Of a stretch of 64,000 nucleotides of DNA, positions 1-10,517 are shown piece by piece; position 1 is the stretch's first letter, and every line of letters starts with the position of its first letter. The notes under the pieces were generated by a model. It did not search any database. It was not told the origin of the DNA and worked only from the letters and a program-made list of their open reading frames with translations. The stretch covers positions 16,100,501 to 16,164,500 of the forward strand of contig JAPVLO010000001.1 of the NCBI GenBank assembly GCA_027257055.1, read 5' to 3'. The position numbers were made by a program, and so were the translations under genes. Source of the DNA: Cephalopachus bancanus. Lineage: Eukaryota > Chordata > Mammalia > Primates > Tarsiidae.

Positions 1-329
1 CACTGGGAGAGAGAGCAGGGCCTGGGAGCAGCGGGCATGGAGTGAGGGACTTGCGCCTTCACTCCTGTGTGTCGACACCCTCTCCGTGTTTAAAACCGTG
101 AATGCATCTTGTAGCAAAAACTCGTCGACAGACACCTTTCAAGGTCTCTCTCATTAAAACGGCCTCCCGACATGTGAGACTTCTGCCCCAGTTACCGAAT
201 GAGGATGTGAGGGGAGGGACTTGGGAAGAGGGTGAGCTCAGGGTCCCACAGGTGAATTTGAGGCTATCGGCTGAACTCTCAGAAGGTATTTGTCCATCCA
301 GGTGGGACACACAGAAGGGAGGTATGAGC

Positions 330-1040
330 CAGCATCCCTGTAGACCCGGGCATCGTTATAGACCTGGATATCCCCGTAGATCTGGCCACACGTGCAGACC
401 CGGACATCCCTGTAGACCTGAGCACCTCTGTGGACCTGGGCATCCCTGTGGACCTGGGCATCCCCGCGGACGTGGGCGTCCCTGTAGATCGACCTAAGCA
501 TCTCTGTGAACCCAGGCATCCCTGTGGACCCGGGCATCCTTATAGATGTAAATATCCCTGTAGATCTGGCCATCCTTGCAGACCCGGACATCCCTGTAGA
601 CCTGAGCATCCCTGTAGACCTGAGCACCTCCGCGGACCTGGGCATCCCTGTGGACCTGGGCATCCCCGCGGACGTGAGCATCCCTGTAGATCGACCTGAG
701 CATCCCTGTGAACCCAGGCTTCCCTGTGGACCCAGGCATCCTTATAAGATGTGGACATCCCTGTAGATCTGGCCATGCTTGCAGACCCGGACATCCCTGT
801 AGACCTAAGCACCCCTATGGACTGGGCATCCCCGTGGACTTGGGCATCCTCATAGACCTAAGCATCCCTGTGGATCCAGGCATCCCTGTGGACTTGGGCA
901 TCTCTGTAGGCCTGGACGTCCACGTAGACAGGAGCACCAATGTAGACCCAGGCACCCTATGCAGGTGGGCGTCCCTGTAGACCTGGGCTCCCCGTAGACC
1001 TCAGCATCCTGTGAACCCAGGCATCCTTGTGAGTTCAGCC
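330..1040. repeat. GC-rich minisatellite, 18-bp unit with higher-order structure
   Basis: About 700 bp built from a degenerate 18-bp unit of the form CCTGGGCATCCCTGTRGA. A higher-order period is visible: the marker GTAGATCTGGCCA recurs at 376, 560 and 763, so blocks of about 184 and 203 bp were duplicated, differing by roughly one 18-bp unit. Because 18 is a multiple of three, several frames stay open on both strands and give PGHPCR-like peptide repeats. I read those as artefacts of the period, not as a protein. Confidence 0.9.
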
Positions 1041-1766
1041 ACAGACCTGTGTGTGGTTATGAATTAGAAGGGAAGCCGTGCCACTTGCTCTCAGACCCCC
1101 TTGTACGTTAGAGGACGCCGAGGCCACTCAGGTCCTTCCAAGCCGAGATCGTCAAGAGGCGTCTGGCTGAGGGTCTCCTGTGTAGGGGGAGCATCTCCCA
1201 CCTCTCCTGCCTGTTGTTGCCCCAACTTTTGGCTTCAACACACTCAGCCTGGCACGTTCGCTAGGCCATCAGAACAGGACACGTGTGCCCGGCCTCCGGG
1301 CTCCCTTTTAGACACGGGCTTTGATGCAGAAGGAGGAGGGGCTTAGCGGGAGTCAGATGGGAAGCGGAGACCCCCACGGCCTCCCCCTCCACCGCCGGAT
1401 GGCTGCACAAGTGCCGGTACCTCTGTGGAATGAAGGCGGGGGGGTGGTCTCTCTCCATGCCTGTGGCCCCGGGGGTCACAAGTCCAAGCTGGTGGAGGGC
1501 AGACTCCCAGCAGGGAGGCAGAGGGAAGCTTGCTGTTACGCGGCCTCTCCATCGGGCCTCTGGAGGGCTTCCCGCCAGCGTGACCCCAAGGCCCTGTATC
1601 TCAGACCTTGGATTTCAGTCAGTTTGTGACCATGGAAGATGCTGGCGGTAGTGTGGGCGATTCCACGTGTACCCCCCTCGTTTTCACAGCTTTGTCTGTG
1701 GGCTCTGGAAGCTGACCTCAACACGGAACTGTCTAGAATCGCTCACGGAGAAGGTGCCCTTTCTCC
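1041..1766. other. Unassigned single-copy-looking DNA
   Basis: GC-rich sequence with no ORF I recognise, no SINE and no clear promoter. Confidence 0.5.
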
Positions 1767-1832
1767 TCGCATAGAAACCAAACAGAAAGCCAAACCTCGC
1801 ATGTTCTCACTTATAAGTGGGAGCTGAGCTCA
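1767..1832 (+). mobile_element. L1 3'-end fragment
   Basis: The stretch with CATGTTCTCACTTATAAGTG followed by GGAGCTGAG matches the well-known sense-strand 3'UTR of mammalian L1 elements. Only about 65 bp remain. Confidence 0.7.
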
Positions 1833-2138
1833 GGGTCCGCAAAGGCTTGGAGGCTGGCATGGTGGACCCTGGAGGCTCAGAAGAGGAAGGAAGAGGAAAG
1901 GGAGGAATGAAAATCCTTTCGGGTCCGACGTGCACCGCCGGGGTGGCAGGTCACTTCGTCAAGCCCAGGCTTCCTCCCCGGCGTCCAAGGCATCCACGGG
2001 ACCAAACACCATCTGTACCTCTGAAGCCATTGAAACAAACATTTAAAACTCTGTTCTCAGACACCACTACTACTAAGCCCTTTGCATATGTCAGATAAAT
2101 ATTTTCTGATCCGTTTCCTTGGACATTCCTGACAATAA
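1833..2138. other. Unassigned DNA
   Basis: Nothing recognised. The stretch ends in the left copy of the target duplication of the next Alu. Confidence 0.5.
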
Positions 2139-2154
2139 CCCTGTGAACCATTTC

Positions 2155-2454
2155 TTTTTTCTTTTTTTTTTTTTTTGAGTTGAAGTCTCACTCTGTTGTC
2201 CAGGCTGGAGTGCAGTGGCACATTCACGGCCACCCCAGCATCAACCTGCTGGGCTCCAGCGATTCTTTCGCCTCAGCCTTGCAAGCAGCCAGAACGACAG
2301 GCACACGCTACCACACTCAGCTAATTTTTTATTTACTGTAGAGACGAGGTCTCGCCAAGTTGCCCGGGAGGGTCCCGAACCCGCGGGCTCAGGCAGTCCG
2401 CACGCGTCAGCCTCCCAAAGTGCTGGGATGACAGGCTGAGCCACGGAGCCCAGC
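2155..2454 (-). mobile_element. Alu-family SINE, full length, old type
   Basis: Starts with a T-rich tail and ends at GCCACGGAGCCCAGCC. It is flanked by a 16-bp TSD, CCCTGTGAACCATTTC, at 2139-2154 and 2455-2470, which shows an intact retrotransposition event. Confidence 0.95.
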
Positions 2455-2470
2455 CCCTGTGAACCATTTC

Positions 2471-2924
2471 AGTCTGCTCACCTCGACGGGGGAAATCTCA
2501 AGGTTTTGCCAAGGTCAGTTTAGCCAGTCCGGGGAGGAGGTGAACACCCAGGCTCTGCCTCTGAGGCTCACAGCCCAGCCCTGGCCCTCGGGGTCAGAGT
2601 GCCACTGCATCCTCCGCTCCTGTCACAGTGGGGGGAGGGGTTGGCGGATAGAGAGACCAAGCACCAGCCAGATGCTGGTCATACCACCTGACTTTGCTGA
2701 GCTTCACTCCTCTCGAGTAAAAATGGGGCCACCTGCTGGGCCTCCGTGGGGGGCTGTTTTGCATTTTCACATGAAAGAACAGGGTCTTAAAAACAGCGTG
2801 AAAGCAGGGAGCAAGCTGGGGACAAGTAGCATGGTGTTGCGCTTGAGGTTTGATCTTGAACTAGGTCAAGACCAGTCAACTAGATCTAGACTGGGTCAAC
2901 AGCAGGAAAGAAGAGATTTGGTTC
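2471..2924 (+). other. Unassigned DNA with a possible MIR core
   Basis: The part around 2560-2740 (CACCTGACTTTGCTGAGC ... AAAAATGGGG) resembles the MIR 'leukocyte-count-like' CTGAGCCTCAGTTTCC...AAATGGGG pattern but is too diverged for a firm call. Confidence 0.35.
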
Positions 2925-3212
2925 AACGTTTTCCACGTTGGGAGGCCGAGGCGGGAGGACTGCTTGAGGCCATGAGCTCAAAACCTTCTGGGCAGCACGG
3001 TGAGACCCCGTCTCCACAAAAAGGTTCAAAAGTTAGCCAGTGGGTTGGTGCTTGTCATCGAGACCCCGTTTCTACCGTTGCGGATACTCAGGAAGCCGAG
3101 GCAGGCGGATTGCTTGAGCCCAAGAGGTCGTGGCTACAGTGAGCCAAGATCACACCATTGCAATCTAGCCTGGGCAACAGAGCAAGACCCTGTCTCTAAA
3201 TAATTAAAACAA
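2925..3212 (+). mobile_element. Diverged Alu-family SINE
   Basis: The order GGGAGGCCGAGGCGGG, CCGTCTCCACAAAA, AGTGAGCCAAGATCACACC, GCCTGGGCAACAGAG is Alu-like. It lacks the young-type diagnostic bases and the 5' end is eroded, so it is an old, J-like copy. Confidence 0.85.
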
Positions 3213-3215
3213 CAA

Positions 3216-3512
3216 CAGGCAGGATGTGGTGTCTCACATCTATAACTCCAGCACTTTAGGAGGCTGAGGCTGGAGGATTGCTTGAGCCCAGGAGTTCAAG
3301 ACCAGCCTAGGTAACACAGGGATTCCTCATCTCTACTAAATACGTAAATAAAAATTAACCACACAAGGTGGCATGCACCTGTAGCTCCAGCTACTCATGA
3401 GGCTGAGATGGGAGGATCACTGGAGCCCAGGAGTCGGAGGCTGCAGTGAGCTGTGATTGTGGCACTGCACTCCAGCCTGGGCAACAGAGTGAGACCCCAA
3501 ACTCAAAAATAT
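3216..3512 (+). mobile_element. Old (J-like) Alu SINE
   Basis: A dimer with both arms present, from GGCAGGATGTGGTGTCTCA to an A/T-rich tail. The right arm keeps the general primate form CTGCAGTGAGCTGTGATTG rather than the lineage-specific form. It lies head to tail directly behind the preceding copy. Confidence 0.9.
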
Positions 3513-3517
3513 TTTTT

Positions 3518-4289
3518 TTTTCTAAAATCAAACAAAGGTTTTTCTACCCAGCTATAGCACATTATTCTCGAAAAGACCCAAGACTATCACTGTCTGGGGG
3601 AATGACATACTTGTTTTCCTGCAAAGTGCAGTGTTTGGGGGTGGGGGTGGCTTCTGAATTTACTGGCAAAACAATATTTTTGTTTTGGGGATATTTTTAT
3701 TTGGGGATGCTGAAATTATGCAAAGAGCTTCACTTCTGCATCCGCTCACCTCGGTATCATCTCAGTTCTTGAGACAAGACCAGCCACTGGGACAAGGCTG
3801 GGGCCTGTTGTTTCTTAGTGATAAATGGAGGTTTATTAAACACATCAACCTCCGAGGCTGTTCCCTAAAGAACGTTACTCTGTGGCTGTGAAATTCTTCA
3901 AGAAAGAACATTCTCGAAGCGGGTTCTGACCCGTTCCCGCTGTGCCTGTCCCCACCCCCCCCCCGTCCAGCCCGAGCCAGGAGGGGTTTCAGCTGCCCAC
4001 ACTTACCAAGTCCTCTTACGCCGTCTTTTAAACAGCAGGACTTCACGACAATCTGAAAATGTGGGTCCCCCCCAGATAAGAGCGTGTTGGGTATCAGCTC
4101 CCAGTTCCGTTAGAAAGTGAATGTGTTCTGTCAAGCTCAGGAGCAGGAAGGCATCTCCACCAGAGGTCAAGTCTGACTGGGGAAGGCCGGGCTGGGCGGG
4201 AGCCTGTGGGGACTGTGACCATGCAATTGGCGGGCCACAGAACACCAGTCCTCCCCATCTGCCCCAAATCAGGGGGTTCCCAGAGCCTG
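3518..4289. other. Unassigned DNA
   Basis: A T-rich first half turns into GC-rich sequence. It contains a poly-C run near 3953-3965. No gene recognised. Confidence 0.5.
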
Positions 4290-4760
4290 GCACTTGCACC
4301 CTGAAACCGGGAACGTCCCGGGAAGTGGGGGCGAGGGGCCGCCCCGGGCTAGCTTCCATGGGGGTCCCTCCAGCCGCACCGCAGCGGCCACCGGACAGAC
4401 GGGCGGGCCTGAGGGGACGTCGCCCCGGCCATCTCCTCGTGTGTGCTGCTGGACCCGGTGCCGATGGCGGGGTCGGCCAGCCACCCGTGTCTCCCCGTTC
4501 ATCCATCCGTCTAAAAGGGTGAGGCCTGGAAGCCCACCGCGCCCGTGCGGTATTTAAGCGGTGCTTCCGGGACGGACCATCCACCAGGCCCCGGGAAATG
4601 CCCGTGGACCTGTCGGGTGTGACGGAGCCCCAGGCTGCGGCGCCGAGCTCTGGTTTCACATGTTGAATAATGGACAGCCGGCCTGCAACCGGAGAGCCGC
4701 GTGTGCAGAGCCAGCGTTTTCGGTTCAGTTTCCTCCCACATTGTGTTTGAAAGAGCGCAG
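4290..4760. promoter_or_regulatory. Small orphan CpG-rich patch with a TATA-like box
   Basis: CpG dinucleotides are dense (roughly five to eight per 60 bases at 4380-4680 by eye), and the sequence is not Alu-derived. A TATA-like GTATTTAAG sits at about 4550-4558, with GC-rich sequence on both sides. I cannot tie it to a transcript; long minus-strand open frames here look like GC artefacts. It could be an alternative or unannotated promoter, or simply GC-rich subtelomere-like DNA. Confidence 0.4.
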
Positions 4761-4891
4761 CAAAAGCGGCTGAGCTCCCGGGCCTCCTCCCCTCGGTGAA
4801 GGGCTCTTCTTCAGGCAGCCTGAGGAAATCGCTGGGCGTTGGCTGTGGGAAGTACACTGAAAAACGGGGCGCTTGATGCCTTCTTGAAAGA

Positions 4892-5180
4892 CAGAGCCGG
4901 GCTCGGCGGCTCAGCCTGTCATCCCGCGCCTTTGGGAGGCTGAGGTGAGTGGATTGCCTGAGCCCGCGGGTTCGAGACCCGCCTGGGCGGCGAGACCTCA
5001 TCTCTACAATAAATCAAAAACTAGCCGGGCGTGGTAGCGCGCGCCTGTAGTTCCGGCTACTTGGAAGGCTGAGGCGGAAGGATCGCCGGAGCCCAGCGGG
5101 TCGAGGCTGCGGTGGCCGGGAGCCACCCCTGCACTCCAGTCTGGGCGACAGAGTGAGACTCCGACTCAAAAAAAAAAGAA
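4892..5180 (+). mobile_element. Alu-family SINE, full length, young type
   Basis: Has CCCGCGCCTTTGGG and an exact B-box hairpin GCGGGTTCGAGACCCGC at 4966-4982. The tail runs into a purine tract. Confidence 0.95.
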
Positions 5181-5262
5181 AGAAAGAAAAAGGGAGGTGG
5201 GGAGGGAGGGTGGGTGGGGCAGGGGGAGGGAGGAGGGGGGAGAAAGGAGGAGAAAGACACAA
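5166..5262 (+). repeat. Polypurine A/G tract, G4-prone
   Basis: The Alu A-tail becomes (GAAA)n and then a nearly uninterrupted run of GGGAGG, GGGTGGG and GGGGGAG blocks. Only a few pyrimidines interrupt about 95 bases. Confidence 0.85.
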
Positions 5263-5806
5263 GACTCGCAGTTACACAGCTGTATGTCATCGATATATAA
5301 ATACATGTGCGATCCCCTAGTGCATAATGGAAATTTGGGGGCCTAGCGGGACCCCAGGTTGACCAGGGACACTCGTTTGCCGCAAGGCACTTTAGGCCTG
5401 GGAATGAGAGCAGTCACGCCACGAGCTGTAGCTCTGTGATGTCCTGTCCCTCCCTTTGGGACCCAGCCCTGCCCGCTCCGGCTCCCCGCCGCACCCCGGC
5501 CCCTTCCTGGGCCTGTTCGGGCAGAGCGGGGTGACCCGGAGAGGAACAGAAGGTGCGGAGGGGTCCGGAACAGTCCCTGCCCAGGCTTTCAGACCGACAG
5601 GCGTGTCCCGCACCGCCTTCACAGTCCTCAGTGAGATCCACACGTGCCACCCACTCTCACCTTCGGGCCTCAAACCGTCTCCGAAGCTTCCAGCCTGGAA
5701 GGTCGAGGAGAGGCGGAAGGAGAGGAGGACATTTGACCCTTGGGCATGGGGATGGGATGATGACCCCCCCGAGATAAAAAACCCTCATATAACTTCTTCT
5801 TTCGTG
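5263..5806. other. Unassigned DNA
   Basis: No repeat or gene recognised. GC-rich between 5450 and 5720. Confidence 0.5.
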
Positions 5807-5931
5807 ATTTGTATTTTTACAGAGATGAGGTCTCGCTGTATTGCCCAGGCTGGTCTTGAACTCCTGGGCTCCCACCCCACCCCTGGCCTCCCAGAGTGCT
5901 GGGATTATAGGCGTGAGCCACCGCCTGTCCA
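5807..5931 (-). mobile_element. Free left Alu monomer (FLAM-like)
   Basis: A single left arm from TTTTTACAGAGATGAGG to GTGAGCCACCGCCTGTCC, with no right arm beside it. Confidence 0.8.
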
Positions 5932-6914
5932 AAACCCACATGAGACTTCTGCCTCTCTGAACACCTAACCGCTAGTACCCTCCTGTCGACTGGAAGACTC
6001 GCTGATCGCATAAACAGTTGGTTAACACATGCTCTGTGTGTTTTATGTATCATACGTGATGTTCTTACAGTAGTAAGTCAGAGAAAAGAAAGCATTAGCA
6101 GGACAATTGCAAGGAAGAGAAAATGCATTGACAGGACTGTCTGTACTTACTGATGCCGTGAGTTCACACGTCTGTTTATAAGAGAGTCCTCCACCAGAAG
6201 CGCAAACCATCATGCAGACCTCAGCCCAGGGGACACATCGCGCCACTCAGCTCTCTTGGCGTGTCACGGCTGTCCTGGGCTCCAGCATCACTGTGACACT
6301 CCGTGCAGGTCCAGCGGTGTCACTCAAGGGAGACTGTATTGCAGTAAACACGAAAAATACACGGGCACCCAGAGCTCCCTCATTACTGCCGTCGCCATGT
6401 CCTGAAGAGACAGCTGCTCATCAGAGGTGACAGCGTCACGCGTCACTCGGAGTTCTGAGCTGACACTGCAACCCTTGCGCTCAGCACAGTAGCCATGAGG
6501 AGACTGGGACACACTCACCCCAGGCAGGATCTCCCTCCAAGTCTGCTGTTATTGGCCTCTTTCTTCCAAGCTTCCTGTTCCCTGACTCTCATCTGTAGGG
6601 ATGCCACTAGGATACTGATGGTTTCAAAGAACTGGCTGAAATTAAGTACAGACCTGTGCTTTGGAAACTGACAATCTCTACAAACCGGTCACCATTATTT
6701 TCAGAGGCCTCACAGAAGTAGCCTTGGTTGCCGTCTGAATGCCATTTGACATCAAGGTCGGAAGAAGCCACGAAGGTCGTGTCATCTACTCTCCTAGGCC
6801 GGGATGTCTCCTGGCTCGCCCCTGCCCAGCCGTCTGCCAAGTGCCCAGACATCTCTGGTGGAACAGAACGCAGACCCGCCAGGCAGCCTGTGCCATCTGG
6901 TCTGCTTTCCTACT
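5932..6914. other. Unassigned DNA with one unexplained minus-strand ORF
   Basis: No interspersed repeat recognised. The minus strand at 6607-6852 is open for 81 codons with a balanced composition, unlike the Arg/Pro/Gly-rich shadows elsewhere. I do not recognise the peptide. Confidence 0.4.
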
Positions 6915-6927
6915 AGAAAGCTCTTTT

Positions 6928-7257
6928 TTTCTTTCTTTCTTTCTTTTTATTTTTTAATTTTTGTTTATTTATTTTTTTTTTGAGTTAGAGTCTCACTCTG
7001 TCACCCAGACTGGAGTGCAGTGGCCGCTCCTAGCCACCGCAGGCTCGACCTGCTGGGCTCCAGCCATCCTTCCGCCTCAGCCTTCCGAGTGGCTGGAACT
7101 ACAGGCACGCGCTACCACGCCCGGCTAATTTTTGATTTATTGTAGAGATGAGGTCTCGCCAAGTTGCCCAGGCGGGTCTCGAACCTGCAGGCTCAGGCAG
7201 TCCACTCACCTCAGCCTCCCAAAGTGCGGGATTACAGGCTGAGCCGCCAAGCCCAGC
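6928..7257 (-). mobile_element. Alu-family SINE, full length, young-type features
   Basis: A long T/C-rich tail (TTTCTTTC repeats), then GAGTTAGAGTCTCACTC and the full dimer, ending at GCCGCCAAGCCCAGC. Confidence 0.95.
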
Positions 7258-7466
7258 TGATTTTTGGTTTCTTAAGAGACTGTTGGAACACTTAATCACA
7301 GCACGTCCGGTAGTCAATATAAACATACTGGATAAAAAACAATCACTGGCTTGTGTAGCATGAGTTTAACTGATTTACATTTATTTAAAAACGAATGGAT
7401 AATTTCTCAGAGTTAAGTATTTATAGCTCCAATTTTAAAATGTCATCTCTACTTTTTGCATTCCTT

Positions 7467-7763
7467 TCTTTTTTTTGAGTCGGAACCTCACTCTGTCGCC
7501 CAGGCTGGAGTGCAGTGGCACACTCGTGGCCACTGCAGCTGCAGCCCCGACCTGCTGGGCTCAGGTGACCCTCCCGCCTCAGCCTTCCAGGTAGCCAGAA
7601 TTATAGGTGCTTGCTACCACACCTGGCTAATTTTTTGATTTATTGTAGAGGTGAGGTCTCACCAGGTTGCCCAGGCTGGTCTCGAACCCGTGGGCTCAGG
7701 CAGTCCCCTCGCCTCGGTCTCTCAAAGTGCTGGGATTACAGGCTTGAGCAACTGCGCCCAGCC
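7467..7763 (-). mobile_element. Alu-family SINE, full length, old type
   Basis: Begins TTTTTTGAGTCGGAACC and ends GAGCAACTGCGCCCAGCC. The right arm reads CACACTCGTGGCCACTGCAG. Confidence 0.95.
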
Positions 7764-8530
7764 GGAAGATATTTTCTGAAGGAAAAAATAAACGTTCGCC
7801 GATATTCATACATCAGAAGGAAAAAGGACACCTGACATGTCCCCTTTCCTTGTTCTTTTGAGGCAGGCTGGCCCCAAGCGACAGTTTCGCAATTAGGGTC
7901 TAAAGCTGTTGGTTGACTTTGCACAAATAAGAATGCACTAACTTTGCATTTAACCCAAGCCCAACACAAGACGTCTAGTGGGACAGTCACTGATTGGGTT
8001 TTGTTGACAGGGAAAAACGCAATTGTCTGTACGTACCACAAACACGTTTGTAAAGCTCTGAGTGGTTTCCACTGTTTTCCAAGTCACTCTACTTTATGGA
8101 TGATAAATAATTCACTGATTCATTCCCTTCCCTTTCCACCTAATTAACCTGTAATTAACCTAATTAATGCTTAAGGAACTCAGTTCAAATGTCGCTCTCC
8201 CAGGGCTGGCTCCCGGGCCCTAGCAGGCTGGGTCACGCCGCTCCGTGACACACGGCACCCTGTGAGGTTCACGCAGAGTGCTGACTCGAGTTCTCTCTGT
8301 GTCTGTCTTTCAGACTCTGCAGTTACAGCTCATCTCTCCTGGTTACAGACCCCCTGGCATAGATCTAAGCGTCTCAGCCTGACCCTGCCCCCAGGCCCCA
8401 GGGCCGTGTCAGTGGGGGAGGACAGGTGCAGGCGTGGGGTGTGGAATGTGCGAATGTAGGAACAAATGGTGAGAGACATAAGGCAGTGTTATTTACCAGT
8501 GTCTTGTTCGTCATTACTGTAGACTTTGCA
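7764..8530. other. Unassigned DNA
   Basis: AT-richer stretch with no gene or repeat recognised. CTAATTAACCTGTAATTAAC at 8140-8160 is a short homeodomain-like TAATTA duplication. Confidence 0.5.
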
Positions 8531-8551
8531 GTATTAAAAAATCAGGAATCT

Positions 8552-8845
8552 AGCCAGGCTCGGTGGCTCAGTCTGTAATCCTGTGCCTTTGGGAGGCTGA
8601 GGTGAGTGGATTGCCGGAGCCCGCGGGTTCGTGACCCGCCTGGGCAGCGAGACCTCATCTCTACAATAAATCAAAAAATCAGCCGGGCGTGGTAGCGCGT
8701 GCCTGTAATTCCGGCTACTTGGAAGGCTGAGGCGGAAGGATCGCCGGAGCCCAGCAGGTCGAGGCTGCGGTGGCCGGGAGCGGCCACTGCACTCCAGTCT
8801 GGGCGACCGAGTGAGACTCCAACTCGAAAAAAAAAAAAAAAAAAA
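8552..8845 (+). mobile_element. Alu-family SINE, full length, young type
   Basis: TSD AAAAAATCAGGAAT is present on both sides (near 8536-8549 and 8841-8854). It holds an exact right-arm hairpin GTGGCCGGGAGCGGCCAC at 8770-8787. Confidence 0.97.
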
Positions 8846-9002
8846 ATCAGGAATTTCCAGTTTTTTACTGGTGTCTCCTCACCATTATAAAGTACACCAA
8901 ATTCAGCCGTTTAATGTATCGCCTTGGTTTGTGACCCATCTGTTTTTAGTCTTTTCATATTTCAGTACACTCCGTAGGATTCACCCTTCTGGTTATTTCG
9001 TA

Positions 9003-9290
9003 TTTTTTTTTTTGAGTTGGAGTCTCACTCTGTCGCCCAGACTGGAGTGCAGTGGCCGCTCCCGGCCACCGCAGCCTCGACCTGCTGGACTCCGGCGATC
9101 CTTCTGCCTCAGCCTTCCGAGTAGCTGGAACTACAGGCGCGCGCTACCACACCCGGCTAATTTTTGATTTATTGCAGAGATGAGGTCTCACCAAGTTGCC
9201 CAGGCAGGTCTGGAACCCGCGGGCTCAGGCAGTCCACTCACCACAGCCTCCCAAAGGCATGGGATTACAGGCTGAGCCACTGAGCCCAGC
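9003..9290 (-). mobile_element. Alu-family SINE, full length, young type
   Basis: An exact reverse-oriented right-arm hairpin lies at 9052-9069. Short flanks TATTTCGT and TATTTCAT are the probable TSD. Confidence 0.96.
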
Positions 9291-9361
9291 TATTTCATGT
9301 TTTTGTCAAAGTAGAATTCCATTCTACCAGAACTGTCATTCGTGTGTTTTTTGTGGTTTAA

Positions 9362-9650
9362 GGCCAGGAGCAGTAGCTCACACCTGTCATCCCAGCACTT
9401 TGGGAGGTGGAAGTAAGAAGATTGTCTGAGACCAGGAATTCGAGACCAGCCTGGGCGACTTGGCAAGACCGCATCTGTACGATAAATTTAAAAATTAGCT
9501 AGGCGTAGTGGCGCACACCCGCGGCTCCAACTACTCGGAAGGCTGAGGCAGAAGGATCACCTGCGCCCAGCAGATCGAGGCTGCGGTGGCTATGAGCGTG
9601 CCACTGTACTTGAGCCTGAAGACAGAGCAAGACTGACTCCAAAAAAAAAA
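9362..9650 (+). mobile_element. Alu-family SINE, old type
   Basis: A dimer with a TACGATAAATTTAAAAATTAGC linker and a degraded right arm (GCCACTGTACTTGAGCC). Confidence 0.92.
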
Positions 9651-9656
9651 TGTTTT

Positions 9657-9950
9657 GGCTGCGTGTGGTGGCTCATGCCTGTTATCCCAGCACTTTGGGA
9701 GGCTGAAGCGGGAGGATTGCCTGAGCCCAGGGTTTGACACCAGCCTGAGCAACTCGGCGAGATCTTGTCTCTATAAGAAAAACTTTAAAAAAAAAAAAAT
9801 TAGCCGGGTGTGGTGGTGTGTACCTGTGGTTCCAGCTACTTGGAAGGCTGAAGTGGAAGGATCGCCTGAACTCAGCAAGTCGAGGCTATGGTGGCCGTGA
9901 GCATGCCACTGTACTCCAGCCTGGGTGACAGAATGAGACTCCAACTCAAA
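9657..9950 (+). mobile_element. Alu-family SINE, full length, old type
   Basis: The right arm reads GTGGCCGTGAGCATGCCAC. The tail is (A)nGAAAAG. It lies head to tail behind the previous copy. Confidence 0.94.
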
Positions 9951-10084
9951 AAAAGAAAAGAAAAGAAGAAAAGAACAGCCTCTTGCCGGGAACACCTTAC
10001 AATTTAGTCGGAGAAATGAAAGTAAAACGTGAATAACATTGCCCATGGTCAAACAGAATTGTGTGAAACAATAACACGCGCTTA

Positions 10085-10250
10085 CAGAATGGTGCAGTTT
10101 CATGAGCTTTACGCATTGCCTCATGCAATCCCACCATCGTCCTGCGAAGCACAGACTGCCATCGGCCCTCTTTTCCAGGCAAGGGGCAGAGAGCCTGCAT
10201 CGCTTAGACAATGCTTCACAGCCAGGAACCGCCACGCCCAGCACTTGACC
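10085..10250 (-). mobile_element. MIR SINE fragment
   Basis: Seen on the plus strand as CATGAGCTTTACGCATTGCC ... TTTTCCAGGCAAGG ... GCTTCACAGCCAGG. This matches the reverse complement of the mammalian-wide MIR (GCTTTACAT..., ...TTTTACAGATGAGG, GTCACACAGC). Confidence 0.7.
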
Positions 10251-10517
10251 TTCAGATATGGCTCCCGCGTCTACACACGGGATGGCTGCAGAGACCCATC
10301 TCCAAATCATCGCAGACACCAGGAACGCTGTAAGTGTGTCAGAGAAGCACCCAGTGGCGACCGGTGGGACTGGGGAAGGTGAATCCACCAGCCTCTTAGC
10401 TACAGTCAAGCCGAACGTGTCATGCTCTCTCGGGAAACAGAGGGAATCAGCTGCAGGGTGTGGGGCTCGCAGGACGGAAAGAGGCTAGAAGGGCCAGGAC
10501 TAGAAAATGAGCTCAGA

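Noticed and set aside
238..1020. Repetitive proteins (PGHPCR-like or STGMPRS-like) on both strands
   Set aside because: The 18-bp period keeps all in-phase frames open. There is no signal for a start, splice site or conserved domain.
330..1040. CRISPR array
   Set aside because: The units are contiguous and degenerate with no unique spacers, and the DNA is from a vertebrate.
4966..4982. tRNA gene around the T-arm-like hairpin
   Set aside because: The surrounding sequence is an Alu left arm. There is no acceptor stem, anticodon arm or D-arm.
4003..5001. 332-residue minus-strand open frame
   Set aside because: It starts inside an Alu and crosses the CpG-rich patch. No domain is recognisable and it has the features of a compositional frame.
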